The notes under the pieces are model-generated. The model did not search any database. It saw only the letters and a list, made by a program, of their open reading frames with translations, and was not told the DNA's origin. Positions 17,988 through 27,934 of a stretch of DNA of 64,000 nt are shown piece by piece (position 1 is the first letter of the stretch; the number at the start of each line of letters is the position of its first letter). The DNA lies in the NCBI GenBank assembly GCA_028687435.1, contig JAQUAF010000002.1, positions 62,001-126,000 on the forward strand, read 5' to 3'. The translations under genes were made by a program, and so were the position numbers. Source of the stretch: Verrucomicrobiia bacterium (GTDB lineage: Bacteria; Verrucomicrobiota; Verrucomicrobiia; JABWAM01).

Positions 17988-19634
17988 ATGCGCAATCAAC
18001 CCCCGGTGTTGCTCGTAGCCCTGATGTTTGCCGTCCTTTATGTGGCGGAGGGGCTGCTTTTTCGCGCATACAGTCCGGACCAGTATCTTTTGGCCACTGC
18101 GGTGCTCAAGACGCACGAGCCGGCGGCATTTGCGGGGGATTTGGTTTGGGAGGGAGAGGGGACCGGGCGGTATTTTTCCTCCGGCGCCAGATGGATGATG
18201 CTTTTGGCGAATGAAATGACAGGGGAAAGCCTGGTCGAACCCGTGGATTGGGCCTTGGTATGGCTGCCTTTTTGCGAGGTGTTTTTTTTCAGCGGCACCT
18301 TTTTGCTGGCCAGACGCTTTTCAAAGGATGATTGGGCGTGTCTTTTGGCCGCTTGTTGTTTTACGGTTGTGCGACGGGCCATCTGGGATGGCTGGGGCGT
18401 GGGGCCGGTTTCCACGATTGATTCCAAAGGGGTGGTTTCGGCTTGTTGTCCGTTATTGCTCTGGTTTGTGTTGCGCTTCCATCGGCGCCTGCCCCAATTG
18501 TCCATTGTTTTTCTTGGATGGGGTTTCCTGTCCAATTTGCATCCAACCACGGGTTGGGGAATGACCGGCGCGCTGATGCTTTCATGGCTTTTGGTGGAGC
18601 GCTTTTCCCGGGGGAGCTGGCTTCGGATTCTGGCCGCCGGTTTTGCGGTGCTGGCCGGAAGCCTGCCTTCCATGATCGGGCTGGCGGGGGAGTCTGGCTG
18701 GAGCGCATGGGGGGCAGGCGGTTTCCCGGGGGACGCAGGAGGTTTTTCTGTTCATGCGTTGAGGGGATTCCTTGAGGATGTGTCAGTCCCCTTGCTTCTT
18801 GCCTTGCTGGGGTGGGTTGCATGGGATCGGCATCCCGAATCGGAAAATGAACGGGAATTAAAGCTGATCATTTGTTTTCCACTGGCTGTTGTGTTGCTGA
18901 GCGTTGTTTCCTTGATGCCGGGGTTTGGATGTTTGAGAACGGAACAAATTAAAAATTTCCGCCTGATTTACCTGGTCATGCCTGTTTGGGTTGCCATGGC
19001 TTTTTCCTGCTGGTTGCAGTTGCAGTCGGAGTCGGGGCGCTGGGTCAAGTGGGGGGTGCCCCTGCTCGCGGTTTTGATTGCATTGAGCGGAAATCTTCCA
19101 GGACACCGTTTGGTGGGGCTGGGCTGGCATCTGCTGGGGCAAAGATCCGATCCGCTGGCCCGGAAGGTGATCAACCGCTTGAATGACGACGCGGCCGATC
19201 TGGAATTGGCCGCCTGGGCCCGCGAAAACACTTCGAAACGGTCGGTTTTTTATTTTGATTCAGGGGAGTTTCGCTATTTTTCCCGGCGCCCCCTGGTTTT
19301 TTGTTCCGATGACCGGATTTGCCTGGCGCGAAGCGATGGAAAGATCGCCGGAGAGTGGTTGTGCCGGAGGGAGAAAATCTCGTCCTTGTGTCGCGATGGA
19401 AATACGGCCGGCATGTGGGAGATGGCGCGGGAATATCACGCCCATTATTTGGTGATCCTGATGCACTGGCGGCCGTTGCCCATGCGCCCGGTCTGGGCCA
19501 ACGAGAAGTATGTTGTTTACCGGGTGCAGAATCTTTTTGACCGCGATCGCGAGTTTGATGGAATGGAACCGGAAAACCCGGAGCCGTCTTCCGGTGTCAT
19601 CACCTGCCAGTTGGGGGGGGGGGGACGATTGTGA
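17988..19634 (+). CDS. Polytopic membrane protein, probable GT-C-type glycosyltransferase
   Basis: A 548-residue protein with about ten hydrophobic helices in the first 430 residues and a soluble C-terminal domain. The C-terminal stretch WARENTSKRSVFYFDSGEFR followed by FSRRPLVF resembles the region after the last helix in predicted GT-C mannosyl- or arabinosyltransferases (DUF6798-like). An early acidic pair (SPDQYLLA) is compatible with such enzymes but is not decisive. The ATG at 17988 is chosen because upstream in-frame codons lie inside the hairpin repeat. The gene ends in a 12-G tract and overlaps the GT9 gene (GTGA), so it probably works in the same cell-surface glycan pathway. Function is inferred from topology. 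Confidence 0.6.
   Translation: MRNQPPVLLVALMFAVLYVAEGLLFRAYSPDQYLLATAVLKTHEPAAFAGDLVWEGEGTGRYFSSGARWMMLLANEMTGESLVEPVDWALVWLPFCEVFFFSGTFLLARRFSKDDWACLLAACCFTVVRRAIWDGWGVGPVSTIDSKGVVSACCPLLLWFVLRFHRRLPQLSIVFLGWGFLSNLHPTTGWGMTGALMLSWLLVERFSRGSWLRILAAGFAVLAGSLPSMIGLAGESGWSAWGAGGFPGDAGGFSVHALRGFLEDVSVPLLLALLGWVAWDRHPESENERELKLIICFPLAVVLLSVVSLMPGFGCLRTEQIKNFRLIYLVMPVWVAMAFSCWLQLQSESGRWVKWGVPLLAVLIALSGNLPGHRLVGLGWHLLGQRSDPLARKVINRLNDDAADLELAAWARENTSKRSVFYFDSGEFRYFSRRPLVFCSDDRICLARSDGKIAGEWLCRREKISSLCRDGNTAGMWEMAREYHAHYLVILMHWRPLPMRPVWANEKYVVYRVQNLFDRDREFDGMEPENPEPSSGVITCQLGGGGRL
19613..19624 (+). repeat. G12 homopolymer at the GT-C / GT9 junction
   Basis: Twelve consecutive G, 9 nt before the GT-C stop and 6 nt before the GTG start of the GT9 gene. 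With 12 G the two frames are separate and overlap by 4 bp. With 13 or 10 G the upstream frame runs straight into the GT9 frame. This is a candidate slipped-strand (phase-variable) site and may also act as a ribosome-binding element. Confidence 0.8.
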
Positions 19635-20740
19635 ACCTCCGCGTGCGGGATCGGCTGATTTTCTGGTTGCACTGTGTCCTTGCCAAAACGGGCCGGATCC
19701 AGGCTGCCGCGCTGGAGGATATCCGGCGCGACGGTTTTAAACGGATTCTGGTGGTGGCGACCACCGCCATTGGCGACGCGGTGTTGTGCGCCCCGCTTTT
19801 AAAAAGCTTGAAAAACTCCCGTCCGGATTTGCATCTCGGTTTTTGGGTCCAGAATGGCGCTGTTCCGCTTTTTGAGGGTCTCTGCGGCGCGGATGTCGTC
19901 CTCCCTTATCATGGAAAGTACCGCTGCGTGCGGGAGACCCTGAAGGATTTGCGGAATCAGCGCTTTGATCTGGCCTTGATCGCCAATGCGAATGATCCCG
20001 ATATTATTCCCCTGCTTTGGTGGAGTGGCTGCCGGAGGTTGATCCGGCGTCCGCAACGAAATACCATTTATCATTTCATGATCGCCAATCCTGAAATGTT
20101 AAGCCCCTCCCATACCACCGGGCATGCCATTGAAAGAAATCTGCAATTCTGCGATCTCCTCGGATTGCCGCGGGGGGAGGCGAGGACAAGACTGATGGTG
20201 AAACCGGAGGCGGACGAGCGGGTGAGGGCGATTCTCAATCGAATGCCCAAACCATGGATATGCATCCACCCGGGGGCTTCCCAGCCAAGGAAACAATGGC
20301 CGGCTGACCGGTTCGCCGCACTGGCCAGGCGGATTCTTGACCGCACCTCCGGCACGGTTGTCCTGACCGGAAGCCGGGGTGAACAGCAGATTTGTCATCA
20401 AGTGGCCGGGGATTTGGGAGGGGATCGGCGGTTGGTCAATCTGGCGGGCATCCTGCGCTTGGATGAACTGGCGGCGCTTTTTCATTCGGCCGGTCTTCTG
20501 ATTTCAGGCGACACCGGTCCCTATCATATTGGAATGGCGGTGGATGTCCCCACGGTGACCCTTTTTGCGCCCTGGGATGTGGGATCCTCGCCGGCCATCA
20601 ATGGACCGGCTTTTGATTTGCAGTCGCATCGGGCGGTGGCGACGGCGGCGATTGGCGATCCCATCACCAGCATTGAGGTTGATCGGGTTTTCAGGGAATG
20701 CGAACCGTTTTTGTTCAGCCGTCCGGATGGAGGGGAATGA
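19631..20740 (+). CDS. Glycosyltransferase family 9 (heptosyltransferase-like)
   Basis: A 369-residue GT9 protein of the ADP-heptose:LPS heptosyltransferase type. FKRILVVATTAIGDAVL near residue 36 is the N-terminal Rossmann start, HPGASQPRKQWPADRFAAL (about 218) is the family signature, and SGDTGPYHIGMAVDVPTVTLF is the donor-binding GDTGPxH motif. It adds a sugar, classically heptose, to lipopolysaccharide core or another surface glycan on the cytoplasmic side. The start is GTG in a GTGA overlap with the upstream membrane protein. Its 3' end overlaps convergent mnmA by 26 bp, with no terminator between them. Confidence 0.9.
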   Translation: MNLRVRDRLIFWLHCVLAKTGRIQAAALEDIRRDGFKRILVVATTAIGDAVLCAPLLKSLKNSRPDLHLGFWVQNGAVPLFEGLCGADVVLPYHGKYRCVRETLKDLRNQRFDLALIANANDPDIIPLLWWSGCRRLIRRPQRNTIYHFMIANPEMLSPSHTTGHAIERNLQFCDLLGLPRGEARTRLMVKPEADERVRAILNRMPKPWICIHPGASQPRKQWPADRFAALARRILDRTSGTVVLTGSRGEQQICHQVAGDLGGDRRLVNLAGILRLDELAALFHSAGLLISGDTGPYHIGMAVDVPTVTLFAPWDVGSSPAINGPAFDLQSHRAVATAAIGDPITSIEVDRVFRECEPFLFSRPDGGE

Positions 20741-21821
20741 GTTGTTGTTTGGTGATCCACCCCCCTCCAATCAGCAGATCGTTTTGGTAAAAGACCGCCG
20801 CCTGGCCCGGGGTGATGGCGCGCTGGGAGTCCTTGAATTGAACCGAAAGGCTGCCATCCGCCTCAAAATGAAAGGTTGCCTGCGCGCCAGGATGACTGTG
20901 GCGGATTTTGACCATGACTTCGGCCCCTTCGGGAGCGGGTTCTCCTGATGTCCAGATGGGACGGGAAACTGTCAATTGTTTGTGCCAGATTTCGTCTTCC
21001 GTTCCCACGATGACGCGACGGGAAGGGGTGTCGATGCCCAGGACATACAGCGGGGTTGGGGAGCCGACGTTGATGCCCTTGCGTTGTCCCACGGTGTAAA
21101 GCTCGATTCCCTGATGTTGTCCCAATACATTTCCCCGGAGATCCACGATTTCGCCTCCGGTGAATTGGTTGATGCCCAGGCGTTTTTTGAGAAAATCCCC
21201 GTAAGCGCCGATGCCAGCAAAACAGATGTCCTGGCTCTCTTTGCGTTGGGCGTTCACGAGTCCTTTGCTTTGGGCCAGGGCCCGGACTTCTTCCTTGCGC
21301 AGTTCGCCCAACGGGAATCGGACATGCGCCAGTTGTTCCTGCGCAAGCGCAAAAAGAAAATAGCTTTGGTCTTTGTGCAGATCCGTGGCGCGGCGCAGGA
21401 GGAAACGGTCTCCGTTTTTTTCGACCCGGGCATAATGTCCGGTGGCGACATGACTGGCGCCAAGGGCCAGGGCGTAACGAAGAAGGAGTCCAAATTTGAT
21501 TTCGCGGTTGCAGACCACGCAGGGGTTGGGGGTGCGGCCGGCCTGGTATTCCCGCTGGAAATATCGGATGACCTCGCGGTCGAAATCAACAGACAGATCC
21601 AGCACTTTGTGTGGAATGCCGAGGGTGGCAGCCACGTTTTTTGCATCCTGAATCGCATCGGGACCGCAGCAGCGATCATCGATGAGGCCGGGACAGTCCG
21701 ACGGCCAGAGTTTGAGCGTGATGCCGATGATTTTCCAGCCCTGTTGCAGCAAAAGGCAGGCGGCGACGCTGGAGTCCACGCCTCCGCTCATTCCCACCAC
21801 GATGGTTGGTTTGTCCGCCAT
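20715..21821 (-). CDS. mnmA: tRNA-specific 2-thiouridylase MnmA
   Basis: A 368-residue protein with the PP-loop SGGVDSS (12-18), GRTPNPCVVCN with the thiol nucleophile (Cys104 by alignment to the E. coli motif) and SQDICFAG with the second catalytic cysteine (Cys200). It adds sulphur at C2 of uridine 34 in tRNA-Lys, -Glu and -Gln, receiving sulphur from a cysteine desulphurase relay. Length is normal. It is divergent from thiC and overlaps the 3' end of the GT9 gene on the other strand by 26 bp, so the two mRNAs are complementary at their ends. Confidence 0.97.
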   Translation of the reverse strand: MADKPTIVVGMSGGVDSSVAACLLLQQGWKIIGITLKLWPSDCPGLIDDRCCGPDAIQDAKNVAATLGIPHKVLDLSVDFDREVIRYFQREYQAGRTPNPCVVCNREIKFGLLLRYALALGASHVATGHYARVEKNGDRFLLRRATDLHKDQSYFLFALAQEQLAHVRFPLGELRKEEVRALAQSKGLVNAQRKESQDICFAGIGAYGDFLKKRLGINQFTGGEIVDLRGNVLGQHQGIELYTVGQRKGINVGSPTPLYVLGIDTPSRRVIVGTEDEIWHKQLTVSRPIWTSGEPAPEGAEVMVKIRHSHPGAQATFHFEADGSLSVQFKDSQRAITPGQAAVFYQNDLLIGGGWITKQQLIPLHPDG

Positions 21822-21896
21822 TGCGCCACCCTACGCGGGGTTGGAGTGGGGGTCAATGCCCGGTGTTTGGGGTTCATTCCAATTTGTGGAATGCCT

Positions 21897-21935
21897 CCCC
21901 CATTTGTTTGGAAATAATGGGGGTTTTCTTCTTTT
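21897..21935 (+). terminator. Intrinsic-terminator-like hairpin in the mnmA-thiC divergent region
   Basis: CCCCCATT / AATGGGGG eight-bp stem (21897-21904, 21916-21923) with an 11-nt loop, followed by TTTTCTTCTTTT. A smaller hairpin, CATTCC / GGAATG, precedes it at 21875-21893. It works on the plus strand, 90 nt before the thiC start. It is either a thiC leader attenuator or a stop for transcripts arriving antisense through mnmA from the GT9 gene. No TPP riboswitch core is recognisable nearby. Confidence 0.7.
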
Positions 21936-21956
21936 CTGGCGGGGAGGTTGTGATAG

Positions 21957-23885
<1,929 letters not shown>

Positions 23886-23966
23886 ATGTAAAAAGGGCGG
23901 CGCGATGAAATGGCAGCGGCGTCCCGTCGCTGTTTTTGCGCGGAACCGGGAACGGCTCCGCCAACT

Positions 23967-24947
23967 TCAAGCGGGGACTGCTGATGCGCCCGAGGCGCGT
24001 TCGCCGGCGGTGACTTGTTTGGTGATGTTAAGATAGGCTTCCTCGAGATCGCCCATGACTTCCCGGCAGGAGATGAGCCGCCAGCCGGCGGCCATGAGCG
24101 ACGCCCAAAGCTCGGCGATATGCTCGTCGCCGGCGTTGTATTCGAAACGAACCAGGTTTTCCTCCTGTTCGATAAAACGGTAGATGTCGGGGGAGCAGAT
24201 CTGGCCAAGGCAGGCGGCCAGCGCTTCGGTGGACTGGCTTTCGACCAGTTCGATTTCCAGAACGCGTTTGGTCCGGACACTGCGCATCACCTCCTCCACA
24301 GGGCCAAAGGCCAGCAGCTTGGATTTCTCCAGGATGCCGATCTGGTCGCAAACCCCCGCCAGTTCGGGAAGAATGTGGGAGGAGAGAAGAATGGTTTTGC
24401 CCATGCCCCGGAGTTTTTTCAGAAGTTCCCGCATCTGGACACGGGCGCGGGGATCAAGGCCGCTGGCCGGTTCGTCGAGGAAGAGCACCTGGGGATCGTG
24501 CATGAGCAGGCGGGCGATGCCCACCCGCTGGGTCATGCCGCGGGAAAGGGAGTCCACAGCGTAATCGCGCATGGCGGCAACCCCGGCAATGTCGAGCACC
24601 TCCTCGATGCGCTTGAGACGGTCTTTCTTGGACATCCGGAATGCGGCCCCAAAAAAATCCAGATATTCCCAAACCCGCATCTGGCGGTAAACCCCAAACC
24701 AGTCGGGCATGTATCCGACCAGTTTTTTCAGCACATCCGGCTTGGTCTTGGTGATGTCGTGGCCGGCCACAAAGGCGGTGCCGGAGGATGGTTTGAGCAG
24801 GCCCACCAGCATCTTGATGGTGGTGGTCTTGCCGGCGCCGTTCGGGCCGATATACCCGAAGATCTGGCCGGATTCGATTTTGAAACTCAAATGATCCAAC
24901 GCCAGAACTTCGCCGTATTTTTTGGTGAGTTCGCGGGTCTCAATCAT
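23967..24947 (-). CDS. ABC transporter ATP-binding protein (CcmA/NatA type)
   Basis: An ATPase subunit of 326 residues from the ATG at 24947. Walker A is GPNGAGKTT, the signature is LSRGMTQR, Walker B is VLFLDEPASGLDP, and the H-loop is SSHIL. The signature is degenerate (LSRGM in place of LSGGQ), as is common in the NatA/CcmA branch. A C-terminal extension of about 100 residues (VLEIELVESQ onward) is typical of exporters of the ABC-2 type. The partner permease is not adjacent: downstream is convergent thiC and upstream is divergent gpsA, so the ATPase is an orphan in this window. A longer frame from 25028 exists but would add residues ahead of the conserved METRELTK-like start. Confidence 0.9.
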   Translation of the reverse strand: MIETRELTKKYGEVLALDHLSFKIESGQIFGYIGPNGAGKTTTIKMLVGLLKPSSGTAFVAGHDITKTKPDVLKKLVGYMPDWFGVYRQMRVWEYLDFFGAAFRMSKKDRLKRIEEVLDIAGVAAMRDYAVDSLSRGMTQRVGIARLLMHDPQVLFLDEPASGLDPRARVQMRELLKKLRGMGKTILLSSHILPELAGVCDQIGILEKSKLLAFGPVEEVMRSVRTKRVLEIELVESQSTEALAACLGQICSPDIYRFIEQEENLVRFEYNAGDEHIAELWASLMAAGWRLISCREVMGDLEEAYLNITKQVTAGERASGASAVPA

Positions 24948-25057
24948 GGGACGCGGACACGCTAAAGAAATTTGAGCGCGGTGTCCATAACGCTTTTTGA
25001 ATCGGAGTGGCAGAAAAGACGGTTGCATGCCGTTGACAGGTTCAATAAGGTGGAAAA

Positions 25058-25990
25058 ATGAAAATTGCAGTGCTTGGCAACGGCGCCTGGGGATCGGGTT
25101 TGGCGGCCTTGGCGGAACGCCATGGCCACAAGGTGGCTCTTTGGGGGCCGCCGTTTGCCGGAAAACCCTCGCCCAGCCTGCCGGATGCCTTGTCCGGCGC
25201 GGAAATGGTGATTCTGGCCGTGCCTTCGCATGTGATGAGGGAGGTTTGCGCCGATGCCAAACCGCATTTCCCGGCGGACGCCATGCTGGTGTCGGTGGCC
25301 AAGGGAATCGAATTGGACACGGATTGCCGCATGAGCGAAATCATCGAGGCGGTGAGCGGACGGAAGGAGGTTGCCGTGTTGTCGGGACCGAGTTTTGCCT
25401 CGGAGGTGTTGAAAGGATTGCCCACTGCGGTGGTTTGCGCATCGGCTTTGGAGAAGGTGGCGCGAAAAGTCCAGGAAACCCTGAGCGGGGAGGACTTTCG
25501 CATCTATACCAGTCATGATGTGGTCGGCGTGGAGTTTGGCGGGGCGTTGAAGAATGTGATGGCCATTGCCGCCGGCGCCTGCGCTGGGCTGGGGTTGGGA
25601 GAGAACGCCTTGGCCGCGATGATCACCCGCGGGGTGGCGGAGTTGGCCCGGGTGGGAACCGCTTTTGGCGGGGAGGCCCAGACCTTTTTCGGACTGAGCG
25701 GCATGGGGGATCTGATGCTGACCTGTTCCAGTTCCCAGAGCCGCAACTACCAGGTGGGCGAAGGGTTGGGGCGCGGCAAATCGTTGGATGAGATTCTCCG
25801 AACCTTGCAGGGAACGGCAGAGGGAGTCAAAACAGCCAAGTCCGTGCGCCAGCTTTTGCAACTCAGGAAATTGGAGGCGCCGATATTGGATGAGGTCTAT
25901 CGCCTGCTTTACGAAGGCAAGACGGCCAGGGCGGCGTTGAGGGATCTGATGACCCGCGAGTTGAAAAAAGAGGTTGTTTTGCCGGAGTAG
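25058..25990 (+). CDS. gpsA: NAD(P)H-dependent glycerol-3-phosphate dehydrogenase
   Basis: A 310-residue protein with an N-terminal Rossmann motif (VLGNGAWGSGLA), AVPSHVMREV, the SGPSFASEVLKG segment and the catalytic-lysine region GVEFGGALKNVMAIAAG. It reduces dihydroxyacetone phosphate to sn-glycerol 3-phosphate for phospholipid synthesis. AAGGTGG precedes the ATG. It is divergent from the ABC ATPase gene. The stop is followed at once by a 14-bp palindrome (GGCTTGCGCAAGCC, 25991-26004), which may be a weak transcription stop. Confidence 0.96.
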   Translation: MKIAVLGNGAWGSGLAALAERHGHKVALWGPPFAGKPSPSLPDALSGAEMVILAVPSHVMREVCADAKPHFPADAMLVSVAKGIELDTDCRMSEIIEAVSGRKEVAVLSGPSFASEVLKGLPTAVVCASALEKVARKVQETLSGEDFRIYTSHDVVGVEFGGALKNVMAIAAGACAGLGLGENALAAMITRGVAELARVGTAFGGEAQTFFGLSGMGDLMLTCSSSQSRNYQVGEGLGRGKSLDEILRTLQGTAEGVKTAKSVRQLLQLRKLEAPILDEVYRLLYEGKTARAALRDLMTRELKKEVVLPE

Positions 25991-26116
25991 GGCTTGCGCA
26001 AGCCCCAAGGCTTGTGCAAAGGAATGCGCTCGGGGTCTTGATTTTTGGCTTGGCATTTTTTGCTCAAAACCAGCCTGATCTTGCTTGTGGTTTTGGCGGA
26101 GTGTAGGGTGGAGGAG

Positions 26117-27010
26117 ATGCACAAGGACGAGGCCAAGAGGATCATTCAGCAGTTGGTCCGGTCGCCGCTTTACCGCGAATACGAGCGCGCGTTTGGCGAG
26201 GTGACGGGGCTCCCCCTGACTCTTCGTCCGGTGGAGATCTGGACCACGGCCCAGCAGGGCAAGAGGCATGAAAATGTCTTTTGCGCCATCATGGCCCGCT
26301 CCAACCGGACCTGCGCGGCGTGCCTGGCGGTGCAGCAAAAACTGTCGGATCCCCATGCCGGACAAACCAAGACCGTGACTTGTTTTGCCGGGCTTTGTGA
26401 TTCGACTGTTCCCGTGCGAATGGGAGGCGAGACGATGGGGTTTTTGCAGACCGGCCAGATTGCCACCCGCCGGCCGGCCCGGAATCAGTTCAAAAAGATT
26501 TTGCGGCAGATTCTCGAGTGGGGGGGGGCGGCGGATGGATCTCATTTGGAGGAGGCGTATTTTAAAAGCCGGGTGATGCGCGTGGAAAAGTATCAGGCTG
26601 TTCTGCGTTTGCTGGAGTCTTTCGCGCAGCACCTGTCCATGGTGTCCAACCAAATCCATTTGCAGCAACAGAACGATGAGCCGCCGATGATCAAACGGGC
26701 CAGGGAATATATCAACCAGCGGAAATCGGACAATCTGACGCTGGGCGAGGTGGCCAGATCCGTCAATGTCAGCGTGTTTTACTTTTGCAAAATGTTCAAG
26801 AAGGCGACCGGATTGCATTTTACGGAGTACCTTTCCCGCGCCCGTGTTGAGAGGGCGAAGAATTTGCTGCTCAATCCCAATCTCCGGGTCAGTGAGATTG
26901 CCTTCGAAGTGGGATTCCAATCGCTGACCCATTTCAACCGGGTTTTCCGGCGGATCGAAGGCCAGGCGCCCACGGCCTATCGCAAGTCGCTCCCTTCGTA
27001 TTCGGGATAG
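26117..27010 (+). CDS. AraC-family regulator with PocR sensor domain
   Basis: A 297-residue regulator from the ATG at 26117, which is preceded by GGTGGAGGAG; the upstream in-frame ATG has no such site. Residues about 20-170 form a PocR-like sensor with conserved cysteines (FCAIMARSNRTCAACLAVQQK and VTCFAGLCDSTVPV). Residues about 195-295 are a double AraC helix-turn-helix (LTLGEVARSVNVSVFYFCKMF and SEIAFEVGFQSLTHFNRVF). PocR proteins respond to small ligands such as propanediol or hydrocarbon derivatives; in PVC genomes they often control sugar genes. A run of nine G (26520-26528) lies between the sensor halves. It stands alone before the IclR module, with no obvious target next to it. Confidence 0.9.
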   Translation: MHKDEAKRIIQQLVRSPLYREYERAFGEVTGLPLTLRPVEIWTTAQQGKRHENVFCAIMARSNRTCAACLAVQQKLSDPHAGQTKTVTCFAGLCDSTVPVRMGGETMGFLQTGQIATRRPARNQFKKILRQILEWGGAADGSHLEEAYFKSRVMRVEKYQAVLRLLESFAQHLSMVSNQIHLQQQNDEPPMIKRAREYINQRKSDNLTLGEVARSVNVSVFYFCKMFKKATGLHFTEYLSRARVERAKNLLLNPNLRVSEIAFEVGFQSLTHFNRVFRRIEGQAPTAYRKSLPSYSG

Positions 27011-27102
27011 TTTGGAACGGTAAAATTTTTGTTTTTTTACCCGGTTGGCAGGTGGCGCGGACCGTCTTATCCCCAAACACAGTCCATATGATCTTGCTTC
27101 GC

Positions 27103-27163
27103 TTGACTTATTGGCTGATTGGCTATATATTATTATCAAATTGAATATGATCTAATTGAATAT
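27103..27163 (+). promoter_or_regulatory. Promoter and repeated operator-like sequence of the IclR module
   Basis: TTGACT (27103-27108), a 17-bp spacer and TATATT (27126-27131) form a strong sigma70-like promoter. Just downstream, AATTGAATAT occurs twice (27139-27148 and 27154-27163), spaced 15 bp, in the predicted initially transcribed region before the IclR start at 27170. No Shine-Dalgarno is seen in the short leader. The repeats are likely binding sites for the encoded regulator. Confidence 0.6.
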
Positions 27164-27169
27164 AGATTT

Positions 27170-27934
27170 ATGATCCAATCCATTGAACGAGCCTTGAAGA
27201 TCGTCGAATTGTTGGCCAATGAACAGGCGGGGCTGCCCTTGCGCGCCATCGCCCAACGACAAGGATTGCTGCCCGCCACAGCCCACAGCATTCTCAAGAC
27301 CCTGTCTGCGACAGGGTATGTCGAACAGGATTCATTGAGGGCGAGCTATCGGTTGGGGATCAAACCCTATCTTTTGGCGGCCAAGCCGAGTTTTTGGTCA
27401 GCGCTCGCCGGTGTCGCTCATCCCATCCTGCAAAAACTCCACCAGGCATTTGATGAATGTGTGGTTCTTGCGACCCTGAAAAATGACGAACTTCTGGTGG
27501 TGGCCATGATCGAAAGCGATCATCTTTTGAGCGTCAACCCCACCACGGCAAGGAGGCCGGTTCATTGCACCGGGACGGGCAAGTTGTTGTTATCTTACCT
27601 GCCGGAAGCCCATGTGCGCAATATTGTCCGGCGGCAGGGATTGCCACGATTCACTTCCCAGACCATCACAACGGTTGACTGCCTGATTGAGGATCTAAAA
27701 GAAATCCGCGCTCAAGGTTATGCGATTGCGGATGAGGAAGGTGACATGGGGGTTAGCGCGATTGGCGTGCCGGTTCGCAACGCCTTGGGGGTGGTTATTG
27801 CATCTTTGGGGATTTATTTGCCCAAGATTCGGTTCGCATCGCGGTCCAAGGCCATCATTTCAGCTCTGATCCAAGGGGGGCGGGAGCTTTCCTCAAAATT
27901 GGAAATGCCCCAAAAAGAGAAAGAACGGTTATGA
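27170..27934 (+). CDS. IclR-family transcriptional regulator
   Basis: A 254-residue regulator. Residues about 1-65 are the winged helix (IERALKIVELLANEQ, then LPLRAIAQRQGLLPATAHSIL and TGYVEQ), and the rest is the IclR ligand domain (PVHCTGTGKLLLSYLPE and a late GVPVRNALGVVIASLGI). The start at 27170 (MIQSIERAL) fits the usual beginning of the family; the frame is open further upstream through the promoter. It overlaps the next gene by 4 bp (ATGA), so it is co-transcribed with the SIS protein and probably senses the metabolite that gene handles. Confidence 0.92.
   Translation: MIQSIERALKIVELLANEQAGLPLRAIAQRQGLLPATAHSILKTLSATGYVEQDSLRASYRLGIKPYLLAAKPSFWSALAGVAHPILQKLHQAFDECVVLATLKNDELLVVAMIESDHLLSVNPTTARRPVHCTGTGKLLLSYLPEAHVRNIVRRQGLPRFTSQTITTVDCLIEDLKEIRAQGYAIADEEGDMGVSAIGVPVRNALGVVIASLGIYLPKIRFASRSKAIISALIQGGRELSSKLEMPQKEKERL

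Noticed and set aside
23967..24947. Complete ABC exporter operon
   Set aside because: Only the ATPase is present; both neighbours are unrelated and on the opposite strand.
24962..27139. Long minus-strand frame opposite gpsA and the AraC gene
   Set aside because: It covers two well-supported genes on the other strand and shows no recognisable motif.
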